A stretch of DNA of 64,000 bases from Marinobacterium sp. xm-d-530 (GCF_013283365.1 NZ_WBYM01000005.1:186001-250000), one strand, 5' to 3'; shown: positions 26,405 through 37,250, counted from the stretch's first letter. Numbers and translations are program-made. Notes: generated by a model not told the origin, from the sequence alone.

Positions 26405-27728
26405 TCGAAACCTCCCCAGTGTTAGCAACTTTCCAAGTATGGATAGCGTTCTTGTGGTAGATAGACTCAACACCACGAACTTCACGAAGCTGCTTAAGTG
26501 TTGGCTGTACGTAACCTGTCTCATCGATCGCACGCGCTTGTAGCAACCATGGCTGACCATCCCACTTAGTCACAAGACTGAAGCGAGTCAGAGCTTTTTC
26601 AAGAACTAGACCTTTCAGGTTAGCTGGCGTCCAAGAGACACCGCCGTCGAACGAGATATCTACCTGTTTGATCTTACCACGACCAGACCATGCAAGACCT
26701 TCGATCTCGATCATGCCTGGGCTAAGGATTGGTTTTTCAGGACATGGGCTAGTGATAACCGAGTTAGTTTCCTGAACGAATGTAAAGCGACGCGCACGGC
26801 CATCAGCCATGAGGTCTGTGTACTTAGACGTCTCTTCACGGTGGTGCCAAGGCTTATCACCGACTTCAAGACGACGAAGCCATTTAATAGAGGTATTACC
26901 TTCCCAACCTGGGTTAAGAAGACGAACTGGGTAACCCTGTTCTGGACGAAGCATCTCACCGTTCTGTGCGTAAACAATCAGAGCATCATCAAGACACTTC
27001 TCGATTGGTATAGAACGAGACATGTGCGCACCGTCAGCACCTTCAGCAAGTACCCACTTACCTTCTGGTTTAACGCCCGCTTCTTCAAGAAGAACGCGTA
27101 GAGGAACACCTGTCCACTCACAGCAGCTTAGCATGCCGTGTGTAAACTGAAGCGCTTCCATCTGCGCACCACGCCACTCCATACCACCGTTCGCTGGACA
27201 CTCAAGGAACTTGATGTGCGACTCAGATGGGAAGCGCATTAGATCTTCCATAGTGAAGATCAGTGGGCGCTCAACAAGGCCGTGGATGATTAGACGGTGC
27301 TCTTCAGGATTAATTGTTGGAACACCACCGTGGTAGCGCTCGAACACAAGTCCGTTTGGCGTAATGATACCTTTCAGCTCGTGAAGAGGTGTCATTGAGA
27401 TTGAAGAGATAGACTCAGCTGTCAACCAAGGTACGGTACGACGAACAACATCACTTTCGAATTTCGAAGGGTTGCCGTACGGGTATTCAATAACACCGTG
27501 ACCTAGCTGCTTACCCCAAGTTGGCTCATTTGGTGGCAAGTTGTTTGAGTTAAGTAGAGCATCAGATGCCGTTGCAGTGCCTGCGACACTAGCAGCAGCA
27601 ACACCGCCTACAGCAGCGATACCCTTGCGGAGAAAATCACGACGATCGTTAGTAGAGAGTCCTTCTGACTCGCTCGCAAGCTGGGACATTAGCTCACGTG
27701 TCGTCGGCCCTTTGATGATTTTGGCCAT
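26388..27728 (-). CDS. soxC: Sulfane dehydrogenase molybdenum subunit SoxC
   Basis: SoxC, 446 residues, is a molybdenum enzyme of the sulfite oxidase family that oxidises the sulfur bound to SoxY. A Tat signal with RR at 29-30 (DRRDFLRKG) and the Mo-ligand cysteine C177 in FLECPANGG are present. ATG 27728 has GGGAGG upstream. It is the first gene of soxCDXYZAK; its presence with SoxD predicts full oxidation to sulfate without stored sulfur. Confidence 0.96.
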   Translation of the reverse strand: MAKIIKGPTTRELMSQLASESEGLSTNDRRDFLRKGIAAVGGVAAASVAGTATASDALLNSNNLPPNEPTWGKQLGHGVIEYPYGNPSKFESDVVRRTVPWLTAESISSISMTPLHELKGIITPNGLVFERYHGGVPTINPEEHRLIIHGLVERPLIFTMEDLMRFPSESHIKFLECPANGGMEWRGAQMEALQFTHGMLSCCEWTGVPLRVLLEEAGVKPEGKWVLAEGADGAHMSRSIPIEKCLDDALIVYAQNGEMLRPEQGYPVRLLNPGWEGNTSIKWLRRLEVGDKPWHHREETSKYTDLMADGRARRFTFVQETNSVITSPCPEKPILSPGMIEIEGLAWSGRGKIKQVDISFDGGVSWTPANLKGLVLEKALTRFSLVTKWDGQPWLLQARAIDETGYVQPTLKQLREVRGVESIYHKNAIHTWKVANTGEVSNVQLS

Positions 27729-28019
27729 CAATTGCCTCCCGGCTGTTTGTGAATTATCAAAATTAGTTCTAGCGGAACGAATTCTACGTTCCCAATCACC
27801 ATATATGCAAATTAATTATAGCTATATAAAGCTTTTAGCTATAACGAATCGATATAAGTCGGTTTAGTGACAATAAAATGACAGCCAAACCCACGGAACT
27901 ACAAGGATTAACCTACCACACAGGAAACTTATGACCATCAATAAGCTATCGGCATTAGCCTAAAGGACTAGTGCGGTGCAACATAATAAAAATCGGGATT
28001 TTAGAAGATTTGCAGCCTT
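27729..28019. promoter_or_regulatory. Control region of the sox operon
   Basis: An AT-rich gap of 291 bases between ttcA (ending here) and soxC must hold the sox promoter. I see no clear -35/-10 pair or operator and no terminator for either gene. Confidence 0.4.
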
Positions 28020-28952
28020 TTACAGGGAGGTGATTTCTATCTTTTCGACCACTTGAACGGCCGACTGTTTGTCAACTGTATCGGCGTGTGATGTAGTCAA
28101 TTTTAGAATGGTTGACTCATCCTCAATACCGTGAGCATATCCGGTTTTGAGGGATTTAAAATCAAACAGCTGCTCATCGGCCAGATGCGACGGAACGACA
28201 TTGCACATCGCCCTGAACATAGACTCAATACGACCCGGAAACTGCTTATCCCACTGATTCAACATCTCTTTAATGGATGCACGCTGCAGATTCTCTTGCG
28301 AGCCACACAAGTTGCAAGGAATGATCGGGAAGCCCTTTATCTCAGCGTACTCGGCAATATCCTTTTCACGCGAGTAGCTCAGCGGGCGTATCACCATATT
28401 TTTTCCATCATCTGAGACCAGCTTGGGCGGCATCCCCTTCAGCTTACCGCCATGGAACATGTTTAAGAACAGCGTCTCAATAATGTCATCACGGTGATGT
28501 CCTAGCGCTATCTTGTTGGCACCGATCTCATCTGCAAAGCCATACAGCGTGCCGCGGCGCAGACGCGAGCAGAGACCACAGGTGGTCTTGCCCTCAGGAA
28601 TAACCGACTTAACCACCGAGTAGGTATCTTTCTCGATGATGTGGTACTCAATATCTAAAGAGTCGAGGTAGGCTGGAAGAATGTGTTCAGGGTATCCCGG
28701 CTGTTTCTGATCCATGTTGACGGCAACCAGATCAAAGTGGATCGGCGCACTTTTCTGTAGGTTGATCAGAATATCGAGAAGCGTGTAGGAGTCTTTACCA
28801 CCGGACAGACAGACCATCACCTTATCGCCCTGCTCGATCATGTTGAAGGCCTCTATCGCCTGTCCCATTTCACGTCTGAGTCGCTTATGCAGCTTATTGA
28901 AGCGAAGCTTCTGCTTGCGATTGAGCTCATCTTGCTGGGTGTCGTCTTTCAT
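28020..28952 (-). CDS. ttcA: tRNA 2-thiocytidine biosynthesis protein TtcA
   Basis: TtcA, 310 residues, thiolates cytidine 32 of some tRNAs using an iron-sulfur cluster. Seen: PP-loop SGGKDS at 50-55, CGLC at 125-128 and the third cysteine in CNLCGSQ near 215. Length is normal. It stands alone, with its own start and a 79-base gap to the next gene. Confidence 0.96.
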   Translation of the reverse strand: MKDDTQQDELNRKQKLRFNKLHKRLRREMGQAIEAFNMIEQGDKVMVCLSGGKDSYTLLDILINLQKSAPIHFDLVAVNMDQKQPGYPEHILPAYLDSLDIEYHIIEKDTYSVVKSVIPEGKTTCGLCSRLRRGTLYGFADEIGANKIALGHHRDDIIETLFLNMFHGGKLKGMPPKLVSDDGKNMVIRPLSYSREKDIAEYAEIKGFPIIPCNLCGSQENLQRASIKEMLNQWDKQFPGRIESMFRAMCNVVPSHLADEQLFDFKSLKTGYAHGIEDESTILKLTTSHADTVDKQSAVQVVEKIEITSL

Positions 28953-29031
28953 GGTCTATCCGATCTAAATAATGTTTTGCCTAGTTAAATGGCGGCGCAA
29001 GTATAACGAAAAGGCAACAAAGCGACAGCCC

Positions 29032-29820
29032 TTACTGATCGCCTAACGCATCGAGCCAACCTATTTCACTGGCAGTCGCGGGCCCTATGTGAGCAAAACT
29101 CAAATCGGAGGGTAATACAGCCACTCCGGGCACAAGCGGAATCCTACCCCCCATCACCTCAGCTCGAGATTGAGGATAGAGCGGCACTTGAACAGGGTCG
29201 GCAAATCCATCCGGCCAAACCGGCTCAGCGGTTTCGGGATCATAACGATCCAAAGCCCCCAAAGTATGCAGCGCCTCATGGACCGCTACAAAGTGATTCA
29301 AGCCCTGAAAACGATCTGACGCGAAACCATTTACCAGCCCGATCCTACCCTTTTGCAAACCCAAGGAGTGTTTCATGGTGCTATTAAGCGTTGGTGAATA
29401 GTAGTTCATGAAGACACGAATAGTATTGTCATCCGCATCAAACTGATCATTCCCAGCCACCCACAAGCGCATTCGCAAACCCCACCATAGAGAGTCCAAA
29501 ATACTCGCAGATTCTGGCGCTTCAGGCGGAAGTGACGTGACCACAGGATAGAGCTCGACCGACAGAGGCTTTTCAAGGGGAAGACCGTAGCGCCTAGACT
29601 CATCAGAGAAGAACTGCTCGATGTCGTTAAAATCGTCATCAGATAGCGTTGCAAGGTACTCTGCTGTTGCGATCGTTTGATCCGCATTCACAGGATAGAT
29701 TCGCAGTGAGACCGGCTCTTGCCAATCGGGCGTTATCGACTCACTCTGCAAGCGATTGAGCCACAACACGAGCGCCAGCAACATCAGCGCAATATAGGAG
29801 ATTGTCCGCCAACTCCACAT
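29032..29820 (-). CDS. Membrane-anchored zincin-like protein, unknown function
   Basis: A 262-residue protein with one N-terminal membrane helix (about 5-22) and a periplasmic part with HEALHTLGALDRYD near 182-195, an HExxH zinc motif. Conserved in related bacteria as an uncharacterised protein; substrate unknown. It starts on the last base of the yqaA-like gene (TGATG), so the two are coupled. Confidence 0.7.
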   Translation of the reverse strand: MWSWRTISYIALMLLALVLWLNRLQSESITPDWQEPVSLRIYPVNADQTIATAEYLATLSDDDFNDIEQFFSDESRRYGLPLEKPLSVELYPVVTSLPPEAPESASILDSLWWGLRMRLWVAGNDQFDADDNTIRVFMNYYSPTLNSTMKHSLGLQKGRIGLVNGFASDRFQGLNHFVAVHEALHTLGALDRYDPETAEPVWPDGFADPVQVPLYPQSRAEVMGGRIPLVPGVAVLPSDLSFAHIGPATASEIGWLDALGDQ

Positions 29821-30239
29821 CAGACAGCGACCTCAAGCGCCAGCCATGCGATGACAAAGTAGCGTATCGACTTTCCGATCAGTATAAACAGAAAACTGCT
29901 TAGCGGATTTAGGCGCAACCAACCAGCCATTAGACAGAGCGGATCTCCCACTACAGGTAACCAAGCCAGCAGCAGTATCACAGCACCGTATTTCCCTATC
30001 AAGCGTTTCGCTCTTTGATGCTGTGGCTTGTCCAACAGTGTCAGAGGGTATTTCAGAGCGATTAACCACCCCATAAAGAAGGAGAGCATCGATCCGGCCA
30101 AATTACCGACAATCGCAGTCAAAAGAAGTGGGTAGAAGTTCGCAGGGTTTTCAGCAACGTACCATGCCAACAATAGCTCGGAACCACCGGGCAAAAGCGT
30201 TGAAGAGATAAATGCAGCGAGCAGTAACTCCCAAGCCAT
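29820..30239 (-). CDS. yqaA: YqaA-like DedA/VTT family membrane protein
   Basis: A 139-residue membrane protein of the VTT (DedA-related) type with about four helices. Seen: STLLPGGSELLL near the start, VGNLAGSMLSFFMGW, and VVGDPLCLMAGWLRL. Possibly a lipid or small-molecule transporter; the role is unknown. It lies between recQ and the zincin gene. Confidence 0.85.
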   Translation of the reverse strand: MAWELLLAAFISSTLLPGGSELLLAWYVAENPANFYPLLLTAIVGNLAGSMLSFFMGWLIALKYPLTLLDKPQHQRAKRLIGKYGAVILLLAWLPVVGDPLCLMAGWLRLNPLSSFLFILIGKSIRYFVIAWLALEVAV

Positions 30240-30245
30240 TCAACC

Positions 30246-32372
30246 CTACTCCATTGCTGCCTGAACGCAGCGTAATACGCCCAAACTGTAGACGTTAGAG
30301 AAGTGCTCAAAAACGGGTTTGAGTGACGCGCCATGTATACTTGAGCTTTCCAAAATCTGCTGCTCAATTTGACTGATCTCTGATAGAGGCAGTTCAACCA
30401 CGTCCGTTAACGCGAGATCACCCAAAGCGATCCAGTGCGCCAGAATATTGAACACCTGCTGTTCGGATAGATGAACCTGCCTAGCCACTTGATCGGTGGT
30501 CATGCCAGCACGATAGAGCTGTAGCACCTCCTCCTTCTGGTAATCCACCTCTTTCTCGCGTTCATTGGAGAGCGACTCGTTAATAACCTCTAGGAAGGCA
30601 TCGCCGTAGAGTTCCAGTTTACGATCACCAATCCCAGATATACGACGCATCTGAATCAGCGAGGTTGGTTTGCGCTCCACCATCTCCATCAAGGTAGCAT
30701 CATGGAAGATGACATAAGGTGGCACATTTTGTTCGTCAGAGAGCTGTTTACGACAGGCTCGGAGACCTTCCCAGAGTTTAAAGTCCTGATCATCCAGCTG
30801 CATCTCTGGTTTACGAGAGCGCCCACTGGCCATCGATGTGCGCAACTTGCGTTTATCTTTGCGTAACTGGATCTCCGTCTCGCCTTTCAGCAACGGACGG
30901 CATTTCTCAGCTAAGGAGAGCGAACCATGCTCTGCAGATACTTGTACCAACCCTTGAGCCACCAGCTGTCGAAACACTGATCGCCAGGTGTTTTTATCGA
31001 TCTCTTTACCAATACCCCAAACCGAGAGCTTATCGAGACCGCGATCACGCGAACGATCCGAATGTTCCGCATGTAAAATTTCGATAATCGCATTAACGCC
31101 AAACTGCTGACCGGAACGATAAATAGCCGACAGCGCTTTCCGAGCCGCCTCTGTACCATCCCATACCTCGGGGGGTTCTAGGCAGTTGTCACAGTTACCA
31201 CAGGGCTGGTGCTCTGTCTCACCAAAATAGGAGAGCAACACCTGACGTCGACAACTGGTGATCTCACACAGCCCCAACATCGCCTCAAGCTTTTGTCGCT
31301 CTATACGCTTCTGCTCATCAGGCGCCTGCCCTGATTCCAACATCTGCCTTTGAAAGATCACATCCTGAAGGCCATAAACCATCCAAGCGTTGGCCGGCTC
31401 ACCGTCTCGACCGGCACGACCGGTCTCTTGATAGTAGGCCTCTACCGATTTCGGTAGATCCAGATGAGCCACGAAACGAACATTGGGCTTATCGATCCCC
31501 ATACCAAAAGCGATCGTCGCGACCATAATCACCCCCTCCTCCGTCAGGAATCGGTGCTGATGATGCTCACGCAGTTGTGCATTCAATCCGGCATGGTAAG
31601 GCAGTGCATTAAAACCCTTTTCAGATAGCCAAGCGGCAGTATCTTCCACACGCTTGCGGGACATGCAGTAGACCACACCGGCATCCTGGGCATGCTCGGT
31701 GCGAATAAAGTTGAGAAGCTGCTCCCTTGCACGATCCTTCTGCATGATGCGATAGCGAATATTGGGACGATCGAACCCCTTAATAAAGACACGACCGGTC
31801 TGAAGTTGCAGTTTATCAATGATCTCCTGCTGAGTTCGAGCATCCGCCGTGGCGGTCAGCGCCACCCGAGGCACATTAGGGAAACGTTCCGCTAGAGAAC
31901 CTAATTGAAGATACTCAGGTCTAAAGTCATGCCCCCATTGCGAGACACAGTGCGCTTCATCAATCGCAAACAGAGCAAGTTGTGATTGCTGCAACAGTGA
32001 CAGGGTTCTTGGTTGAAGAAGGCGCTCGGGTGCGACATAAAGCAGATCCAGCTCACCATTTAACAGCGCCTGCTCTGTGGCCTGTAACTGGTTAAAATCG
32101 ATGGCCGAATTGAGACAACCTGCGCGTATACCTAACTGTGACAGCGCACTGACTTGATCTTGCATCAAAGCGATCAGCGGCGACACCACCACCCCAACAC
32201 CCGATCTGACAAGAGCGGGTAGCTGATAACAGAGGGATTTACCTCCGCCAGTCGGCATAATCACGAGTGCATCCTGCCCCTCTAACAGGGTCTCTACGAC
32301 GGACTGCTGCGGATCACGAAACTCATTAAAACCGAAGGTGTGTAACAGTTGATGGCGGGCTTGTTCAATCAT
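30246..32372 (-). CDS. recQ: ATP-dependent DNA helicase RecQ
   Basis: RecQ, about 708 residues, unwinds DNA in recombination and repair. Seen: Walker A MPTGGGKS at 39-46, DEAH at 138-141, GRAGRDG motif VI, zinc-binding cysteines (CEITSCRR...CGNCDNC), an HRDC domain near 515-590, and a C-terminal helix-turn-helix tail. I chose ATG 32372, where family members begin; a TTG at 32411 is in frame. Confidence 0.95.
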   Translation of the reverse strand: MIEQARHQLLHTFGFNEFRDPQQSVVETLLEGQDALVIMPTGGGKSLCYQLPALVRSGVGVVVSPLIALMQDQVSALSQLGIRAGCLNSAIDFNQLQATEQALLNGELDLLYVAPERLLQPRTLSLLQQSQLALFAIDEAHCVSQWGHDFRPEYLQLGSLAERFPNVPRVALTATADARTQQEIIDKLQLQTGRVFIKGFDRPNIRYRIMQKDRAREQLLNFIRTEHAQDAGVVYCMSRKRVEDTAAWLSEKGFNALPYHAGLNAQLREHHQHRFLTEEGVIMVATIAFGMGIDKPNVRFVAHLDLPKSVEAYYQETGRAGRDGEPANAWMVYGLQDVIFQRQMLESGQAPDEQKRIERQKLEAMLGLCEITSCRRQVLLSYFGETEHQPCGNCDNCLEPPEVWDGTEAARKALSAIYRSGQQFGVNAIIEILHAEHSDRSRDRGLDKLSVWGIGKEIDKNTWRSVFRQLVAQGLVQVSAEHGSLSLAEKCRPLLKGETEIQLRKDKRKLRTSMASGRSRKPEMQLDDQDFKLWEGLRACRKQLSDEQNVPPYVIFHDATLMEMVERKPTSLIQMRRISGIGDRKLELYGDAFLEVINESLSNEREKEVDYQKEEVLQLYRAGMTTDQVARQVHLSEQQVFNILAHWIALGDLALTDVVELPLSEISQIEQQILESSSIHGASLKPVFEHFSNVYSLGVLRCVQAAME

Positions 32373-32471
32373 GCGCTCATTATCGGATATGCCGTGGATT
32401 AAGTCACTCAAACATAGGCACTTAATCGAGATCGGGGTACAATTAAAAGATTCAATCTATGGAAAACAGTA

Positions 32472-33050
32472 ATGAATCAAAGTGTAGCTCTAATTAGCGA
32501 AGACGAACTGGATCAACTAGAGAACTTTTTAGACTCTGAAGCGGTGGCAGAGACCGCTCTTGATCTAGTCGGTGCACACGGGCTTTTATGCGCTCTTAAT
32601 ATCGCACCTGAAAAAGTCGACGAGTCGACGTGGATGACGCTTATCTTCGACGAGAAGCCTAACTGGAGTAGCGCAGAGCAACAGGCAGAAATAGAGAACC
32701 TGTTGAGAAAATTGAACTCTACCATCGCCAACGATCTCTACAGCGATCAGGAAATCTACCTGCCTTGTGATCTCAGCCTTGAAACTGACGAAGAGGATGA
32801 GATTCCTGAGATCACACTCTGGGCTGAAGCCTTTATGGAAGGCGTTTTCAGCAATGAAGAGGCCTGGTTCAGTGATGACGAAGAGTCGGTGGCCGGCCTT
32901 CTACTACCGATTATGGTCGCATCCGATCTATTCGATGAAGGTGAAGTAAAAGATATTCGTAAAGATCGCGCGTTAAGCGAAGAGATGTGTGAACAGATCC
33001 CAGAAATCCTGATCGATCTCTACCTACAGTTTAACGCACCAGAGAAGTAG
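32472..33050 (+). CDS. UPF0149 (YecA/YgfB-like) family protein
   Basis: A 192-residue acidic cytoplasmic protein. The pattern LVGAHGLLCALNIAP near 33-47 and EITLWAEAFMEGVF near 111-124 match UPF0149. The SEC-C zinc tail of longer YecA proteins is absent. Function unknown. It is divergent from recQ and has a short gap to the convergent VOC gene. Confidence 0.82.
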   Translation: MNQSVALISEDELDQLENFLDSEAVAETALDLVGAHGLLCALNIAPEKVDESTWMTLIFDEKPNWSSAEQQAEIENLLRKLNSTIANDLYSDQEIYLPCDLSLETDEEDEIPEITLWAEAFMEGVFSNEEAWFSDDEESVAGLLLPIMVASDLFDEGEVKDIRKDRALSEEMCEQIPEILIDLYLQFNAPEK

Positions 33051-33071
33051 ACCTCTCTTCAAAGGATTCAG

Positions 33072-33470
33072 TTAGGCCTGCTCGTACAACTCTAACGGCA
33101 GGTCATCCGGATCAGCAAAAAAGAGAAAACGCTTGCCGGTATAAGGGTCAACCCTTACCGGCTCATGCCCTACCCCATTGTCAGCCAACCATTCGACCCA
33201 CACCTCAATATCGCTTACGGCGAAGGCCAAATGGCGCAACCCCTGAGCTTCAGGGTAACTCAAACGTTGCGGAGCTCCGGGCATTGAGAAGAGTTCAACC
33301 TGGCCACCATCCGGTAGCGCTAGATCAAGCTTGTAAGAGTCACGCTCAGCTCGATAATTCTCATCCAATACCGTCAATCCAAGAAGTTCTGTGTAGAACT
33401 GCTTGGATCGTTGGTAGTCACTGCAGATAATCGCCGCGTGATGAATCGAGTTGAGCTTAGGCTGCTTCAT
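33072..33470 (-). CDS. gloA2: VOC family protein, YaeR/GloA2-like
   Basis: A 132-residue vicinal-oxygen-chelate protein, IHHAAIICSDYQRSKQFYTELLGL at the start and FFADPDDLPLELYE at the end, like E. coli YaeR (GloA2). Metal ligands of the fold (His near 11, Glu near 59, His near 80, Glu near 128) appear present. Substrate unknown. Its ATG overlaps the lipoprotein stop (TAATG). Confidence 0.85.
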   Translation of the reverse strand: MKQPKLNSIHHAAIICSDYQRSKQFYTELLGLTVLDENYRAERDSYKLDLALPDGGQVELFSMPGAPQRLSYPEAQGLRHLAFAVSDIEVWVEWLADNGVGHEPVRVDPYTGKRFLFFADPDDLPLELYEQA

Positions 33471-33934
33471 TAATAGCTGACACGAACGGTATTGCCAGAG
33501 CGCAACACACGAACCTTATCGCCCGGTCTGAAGAAGAGATTGTTCTGCACACCCTGGACGATGGAGATGCGACCCCCCTTATCCATTAACAACTGAATCT
33601 CTTGCCCTTGAGTTTGTGAGCTGTTCTCTTGGATTTTAGAACCAGCAATACCGCCGGCTACTGCACCCAAGACCGTCGCAATAGATGATCCTTTACCGCC
33701 ACCAATGGTTGAGCCTGCAATACCACCGACAATAGCACCAGCACCCACACCAACAGGATTGTTAGGATCACCATTAATGATCACCGGTGTCACCTGCTCG
33801 ACAGTCGCGTACTCAACCGTCTGAACCTGGCGTGCATCGGCAGCGGTGTAGGCTGTTCCTTGCAGGTTCTGCTGCATACAACCAGTTAATGCAACTGCGG
33901 CCACTGCACCAATCAACACTCTATTCATTCGCAT
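33470..33934 (-). CDS. Glycine-zipper outer-membrane lipoprotein
   Basis: A 154-residue lipoprotein: signal with lipobox LTGC near 17-20, then a glycine-zipper two-helix segment (GAGAIVGGIAGSTIGGGKG and AVAGGIAGSKI) and a C-terminal beta part with VRVLRSGNTVRVSY. It resembles SlyB/Pcp 17-kDa antigen proteins, which keep the cell envelope stable. GGGAG precedes the start. Confidence 0.88.
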   Translation of the reverse strand: MRMNRVLIGAVAAVALTGCMQQNLQGTAYTAADARQVQTVEYATVEQVTPVIINGDPNNPVGVGAGAIVGGIAGSTIGGGKGSSIATVLGAVAGGIAGSKIQENSSQTQGQEIQLLMDKGGRISIVQGVQNNLFFRPGDKVRVLRSGNTVRVSY

Positions 33935-33992
33935 AACAGACTCCCAATCGTTATTGATAGATTAAGCTTAGACAGAAAGCACGAATTCTGCA

Positions 33993-35165
33993 TTAAAAAA
34001 TGGCGAGTCGATCAACAAACCAGATCATTCCCATGATACCGATCACCAGTGAAGCCGGAACCACAACAATACGGTGGTAGAGTTTCTCTGAGCTAAACCA
34101 GTAAGCGACACCAAAATAGGCAATCAACACCACGGCGAGCTGGCCCAACTCAACGCCAACATTAAAGGCTAATAACGCAGCTACAAAATCATCCGTCGGC
34201 ATCCCAAACTCCGATAGCATGGTGGCAAAGCCGAGACCATGAAGCAGACCGAAACCGAACACGACGGGAAGACGGAAACGATTAATTTTGGATGAGAAGA
34301 GATTCTCTATAGCAACGTAGGCGATCGATAACGCAACCAGAGGCTCTACGATACGAGGCGAGATCGAAATAATCTCCAAAGTACCCATTGCCAAGGTAAT
34401 CGAGTGGGCAATGGTAAACATCGTAATCTGTAGGGCAATCGGCTTTAAACGACGACTCAGTAGGAAGATACCCAGCACGAACAGGATGTGATCCAACCCT
34501 TTGGGAAGAATGTGCTGAAAACCACCTAGGGTGTAAGTTTTCACCACCTGCGCAAAACTCGGTTTGGCAAACACCTCATTCAGCATGAACGGTTCAGTTG
34601 GCTTATCCTCTTTTACCCACTGGTGTGACGACCAGTGCCACTCGTTATTGGCCTCATCTACCTGTCTGACTCGAGTCGCATGATCGCCAAACGCCATGGG
34701 GTAGTACCAGGTTAGACTTTGAGTCTCCCGGGGGATTCGCCCTTTCAAGATAATCACACTATTGCGAGGCACCTTGGTATAGCCTGGGGGTGGCACGACT
34801 AGCTCTTTTAGCTGCAACTCAGCGGGCGTTCCATCAAGCTTCAACTCAACACCCTCTAGGAGCGTCGGCATGAACTTTTTAAACTCCGCCTCAAGCTCTG
34901 CCGACTCCATTGCACGGTAATGGTCGTATTGATCTGAGTTAGGCGCCTCTTGAGTGTTTCGATACTGTCCATTGATACCGGTCAGAAGTGCTTCGAGGCT
35001 GGCACGGATCTCAATCTCTACCACTTCAGTCGTATTTGCAGAGATCTCTATCAATGCAGGCTTCACAACATCAGCCCTAACTGGGTAGAATAAGGATGTA
35101 ACTAATGTGCATATAACGAAAATGCCTGGAATTAGTCTCACTGGTATGTCTCTAGTAATAAGCAT
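33993..35165 (-). CDS. HupE/UreJ-family membrane protein
   Basis: A 390-residue protein: signal-like N-terminus, a periplasmic domain (about 30-210), then a membrane domain with GGFQHILPKGLDHILFVLGIFLLS and six or so helices. This is the HupE/UreJ_2 pattern of putative metal transporters, with His-Asp-His metal-type residues. It is divergent from soxB with a 62-base gap. SoxB needs manganese, so metal supply is a tempting role, but only inferred. Confidence 0.85.
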   Translation of the reverse strand: MLITRDIPVRLIPGIFVICTLVTSLFYPVRADVVKPALIEISANTTEVVEIEIRASLEALLTGINGQYRNTQEAPNSDQYDHYRAMESAELEAEFKKFMPTLLEGVELKLDGTPAELQLKELVVPPPGYTKVPRNSVIILKGRIPRETQSLTWYYPMAFGDHATRVRQVDEANNEWHWSSHQWVKEDKPTEPFMLNEVFAKPSFAQVVKTYTLGGFQHILPKGLDHILFVLGIFLLSRRLKPIALQITMFTIAHSITLAMGTLEIISISPRIVEPLVALSIAYVAIENLFSSKINRFRLPVVFGFGLLHGLGFATMLSEFGMPTDDFVAALLAFNVGVELGQLAVVLIAYFGVAYWFSSEKLYHRIVVVPASLVIGIMGMIWFVDRLAIF

Positions 35166-35227
35166 GCGTGCTTTTGGTGGATTTCAGCCTGTGGGCCCTT
35201 TAAGAAGAGTGGGAAACTAAGATAACT

Positions 35228-37129
35228 ATGAATCGTCGTCAACTATTGAAGGCTATGGCCGCCGCTGCTGCAGCAGGAAGCCTACCAGCAATTTACACTT
35301 CTCGCGCGCTAGCAAGCAACACTGCTCCAAGCGGATTTTATGATGTTCCAATGGAAGGTGATGTTCGTATCCTTCACATTACAGACGTTCACGGCCAGCT
35401 AAAGCCTGTCTACTTCCGTGAGCCAAACGTCAACCTTGGTGTCGGTGATGCATTTGGTCGTCCACCACACGTTGTCGGCAAAAATTTCCTTAAGGAGATG
35501 GGTCTTTCAGAGAACTCTCCTGAAGCTTACGCATACACCTACCTTAACTTCCTAGAAGAAGCTAAGAAGTACGGTCGTACGGGCGGTTTCGCACACGTTA
35601 AAACACTTCTAGATCGTCTACGCGATCAAGCGGGCGGACGCCAAAACACACTAACCCTTGATGGTGGTGACCTATGGCAGGGATCGGGTACTTCACTGTG
35701 GACACGTGGTGTCGACATGGTTGAGGCATCTAACATTCTTGGCATCGACGTTATGGTTGGTCACTGGGAGTTCACCTACCGTGAAGAGGAAGTTCTTTCG
35801 AACGTTGCTCTGTTCAAAGGTGACTTCATCGGTCAGAACGTTAAAGTACTAGAAGACTCACTGTTTGGTGATGAGTACTACGAAATGGTTGAGCGTTTCG
35901 ATGGCCGTGGTCTGTACGACGAAGATACGGGTCATGCGTTCCAGCCATACGTGATTAAAGAGATCAACGGCAAGCGTATCGCCGTTGTTGGTCAAGCCTT
36001 CCCACGTACCTCAAACGCCAACCCTAAAGAGTTCTTCCCAGACTGGTCTTTCGGTCTTCGTGAACCAGAGATGATCGAGCTTGTTCAGCAGATCCGTGAA
36101 GAGGAGCAGCCAGACGCGGTTGTTCTTGTATCGCACAACGGTATGGACGTCGACATCAAGATGGCTGAACGTGTTCCTGGCCTGAATGCTGTATTCGGCG
36201 GTCACACTCACGATGGTGTTCCACAACCGATCAAAGTTAAGAACGTTGACGGTGGCGAATGTTGGGTAACCAACGCAGGTTCAAACGGTAAGTTTGTCGG
36301 CTGTATGGACTTCTCGATCGAAGATGGCCAGATCACCAACATGACTTACAAACAGCTACCTGTTATCTCTGATTGGCTTGAAGCTGACGGTGAGATGGAA
36401 GCGTACATCAACCAGATGCGCCAAGGTCGTTACGATGAGAACATCATCGAAGCGCGTAACAAGAAGTGGCAGAACAACCCAATCCGTGTCGGCAAAACCT
36501 TCGAAGAGATTCTTCAAGAGAAACTGGCTAAAGCGGATCGTACTCTTTACCGTCGCGGTAACTTCATGGGCACTTGGGACCAAGTTATCTGTAACGCACT
36601 TCGTTGGGAGTACAAGGCAGACATCGCACTATCAGCCGGCGTTCGCTGGGGTACCACTACTCTAGAGGGTGAGTGGATCACAATGGAAGATGTCATGAGC
36701 CAGTGTGCAACAACCTACTCTGAAACTTACGTTCAAGAGATGACTGGTAAAGCGATCAAAGAGATGCTTGAAGGTGTTGCCGACAACCTATTCGATCCAG
36801 ATCCATACCTACAATCAGGTGGCGACATGGTTCGCGTGGGTGGTCTTGACTACACCATCGATCCAACCAAACCACTTGGCCAGCGTATCTCTGAAGTACG
36901 CCTAGACAACGGTGAAGTGATTGCTGATGACAAGAACTACAGCGTCTCTGGTTGGGCAACTGTTAACCGCACACCAGAGGGTCGACTACTCTGGGATATC
37001 ATTGCTGACTACCTAAAAGCAGAACGCGATGAGAACATGGTGATCAAACTACCTAAGGTGAACAACCCTAAAGTGGTGGGTGTCTCTGACAACCCAGGTT
37101 TCGCTGACTACCCAGGTGATTGGGCATAA
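35228..37129 (+). CDS. soxB: Thiosulfohydrolase SoxB
   Basis: SoxB, 633 residues, removes sulfate from the SoxY-bound intermediate. A signal with NRRQLLKAM, dinuclear-metal motifs ITDVHGQ at 51-57, DGGDLWQGSG, GHWEFTY, SHNGMD and GGHTHDG are all present. It lies about 7.5 kb from the other sox genes and has its own terminator. Base use matches its neighbours. Confidence 0.97.
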   Translation: MNRRQLLKAMAAAAAAGSLPAIYTSRALASNTAPSGFYDVPMEGDVRILHITDVHGQLKPVYFREPNVNLGVGDAFGRPPHVVGKNFLKEMGLSENSPEAYAYTYLNFLEEAKKYGRTGGFAHVKTLLDRLRDQAGGRQNTLTLDGGDLWQGSGTSLWTRGVDMVEASNILGIDVMVGHWEFTYREEEVLSNVALFKGDFIGQNVKVLEDSLFGDEYYEMVERFDGRGLYDEDTGHAFQPYVIKEINGKRIAVVGQAFPRTSNANPKEFFPDWSFGLREPEMIELVQQIREEEQPDAVVLVSHNGMDVDIKMAERVPGLNAVFGGHTHDGVPQPIKVKNVDGGECWVTNAGSNGKFVGCMDFSIEDGQITNMTYKQLPVISDWLEADGEMEAYINQMRQGRYDENIIEARNKKWQNNPIRVGKTFEEILQEKLAKADRTLYRRGNFMGTWDQVICNALRWEYKADIALSAGVRWGTTTLEGEWITMEDVMSQCATTYSETYVQEMTGKAIKEMLEGVADNLFDPDPYLQSGGDMVRVGGLDYTIDPTKPLGQRISEVRLDNGEVIADDKNYSVSGWATVNRTPEGRLLWDIIADYLKAERDENMVIKLPKVNNPKVVGVSDNPGFADYPGDWA

Positions 37130-37143
37130 CAGCCTACCCCATT

Positions 37144-37170
37144 AAAAAACCCGCCTAGTGCGGGTTTTTT
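37144..37170 (+). terminator. Terminator of soxB
   Basis: AAAAAACCCGC, five-base loop, GCGGGTTTTTT follows soxB by 14 bases. It is nearly symmetric and would also act on the other strand. Confidence 0.9.
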
Positions 37171-37208
37171 ATTGCTATGAGAAACCTGGACAAATAGCAG
37201 TTCAGAAT

Positions 37209-37236
37209 ATCGCGACCTTTTTAAGATCGCTCCAAC
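37209..37236 (-). repeat. Partial type A repeat
   Basis: ATCGCGACCTTTTTAAGATCGCTCCAAC is the right half of the type A repeat, inverted, between the soxB and DUF465-gene terminators. Confidence 0.7.
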
Positions 37237-37250
37237 AAAAAATTGAAGCA

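Noticed and set aside
26405..26560. Longer start for soxD
   Set aside because: The extra codons lie inside soxC and would block the signal peptide; ATG 26404 has a strong ribosome binding site.
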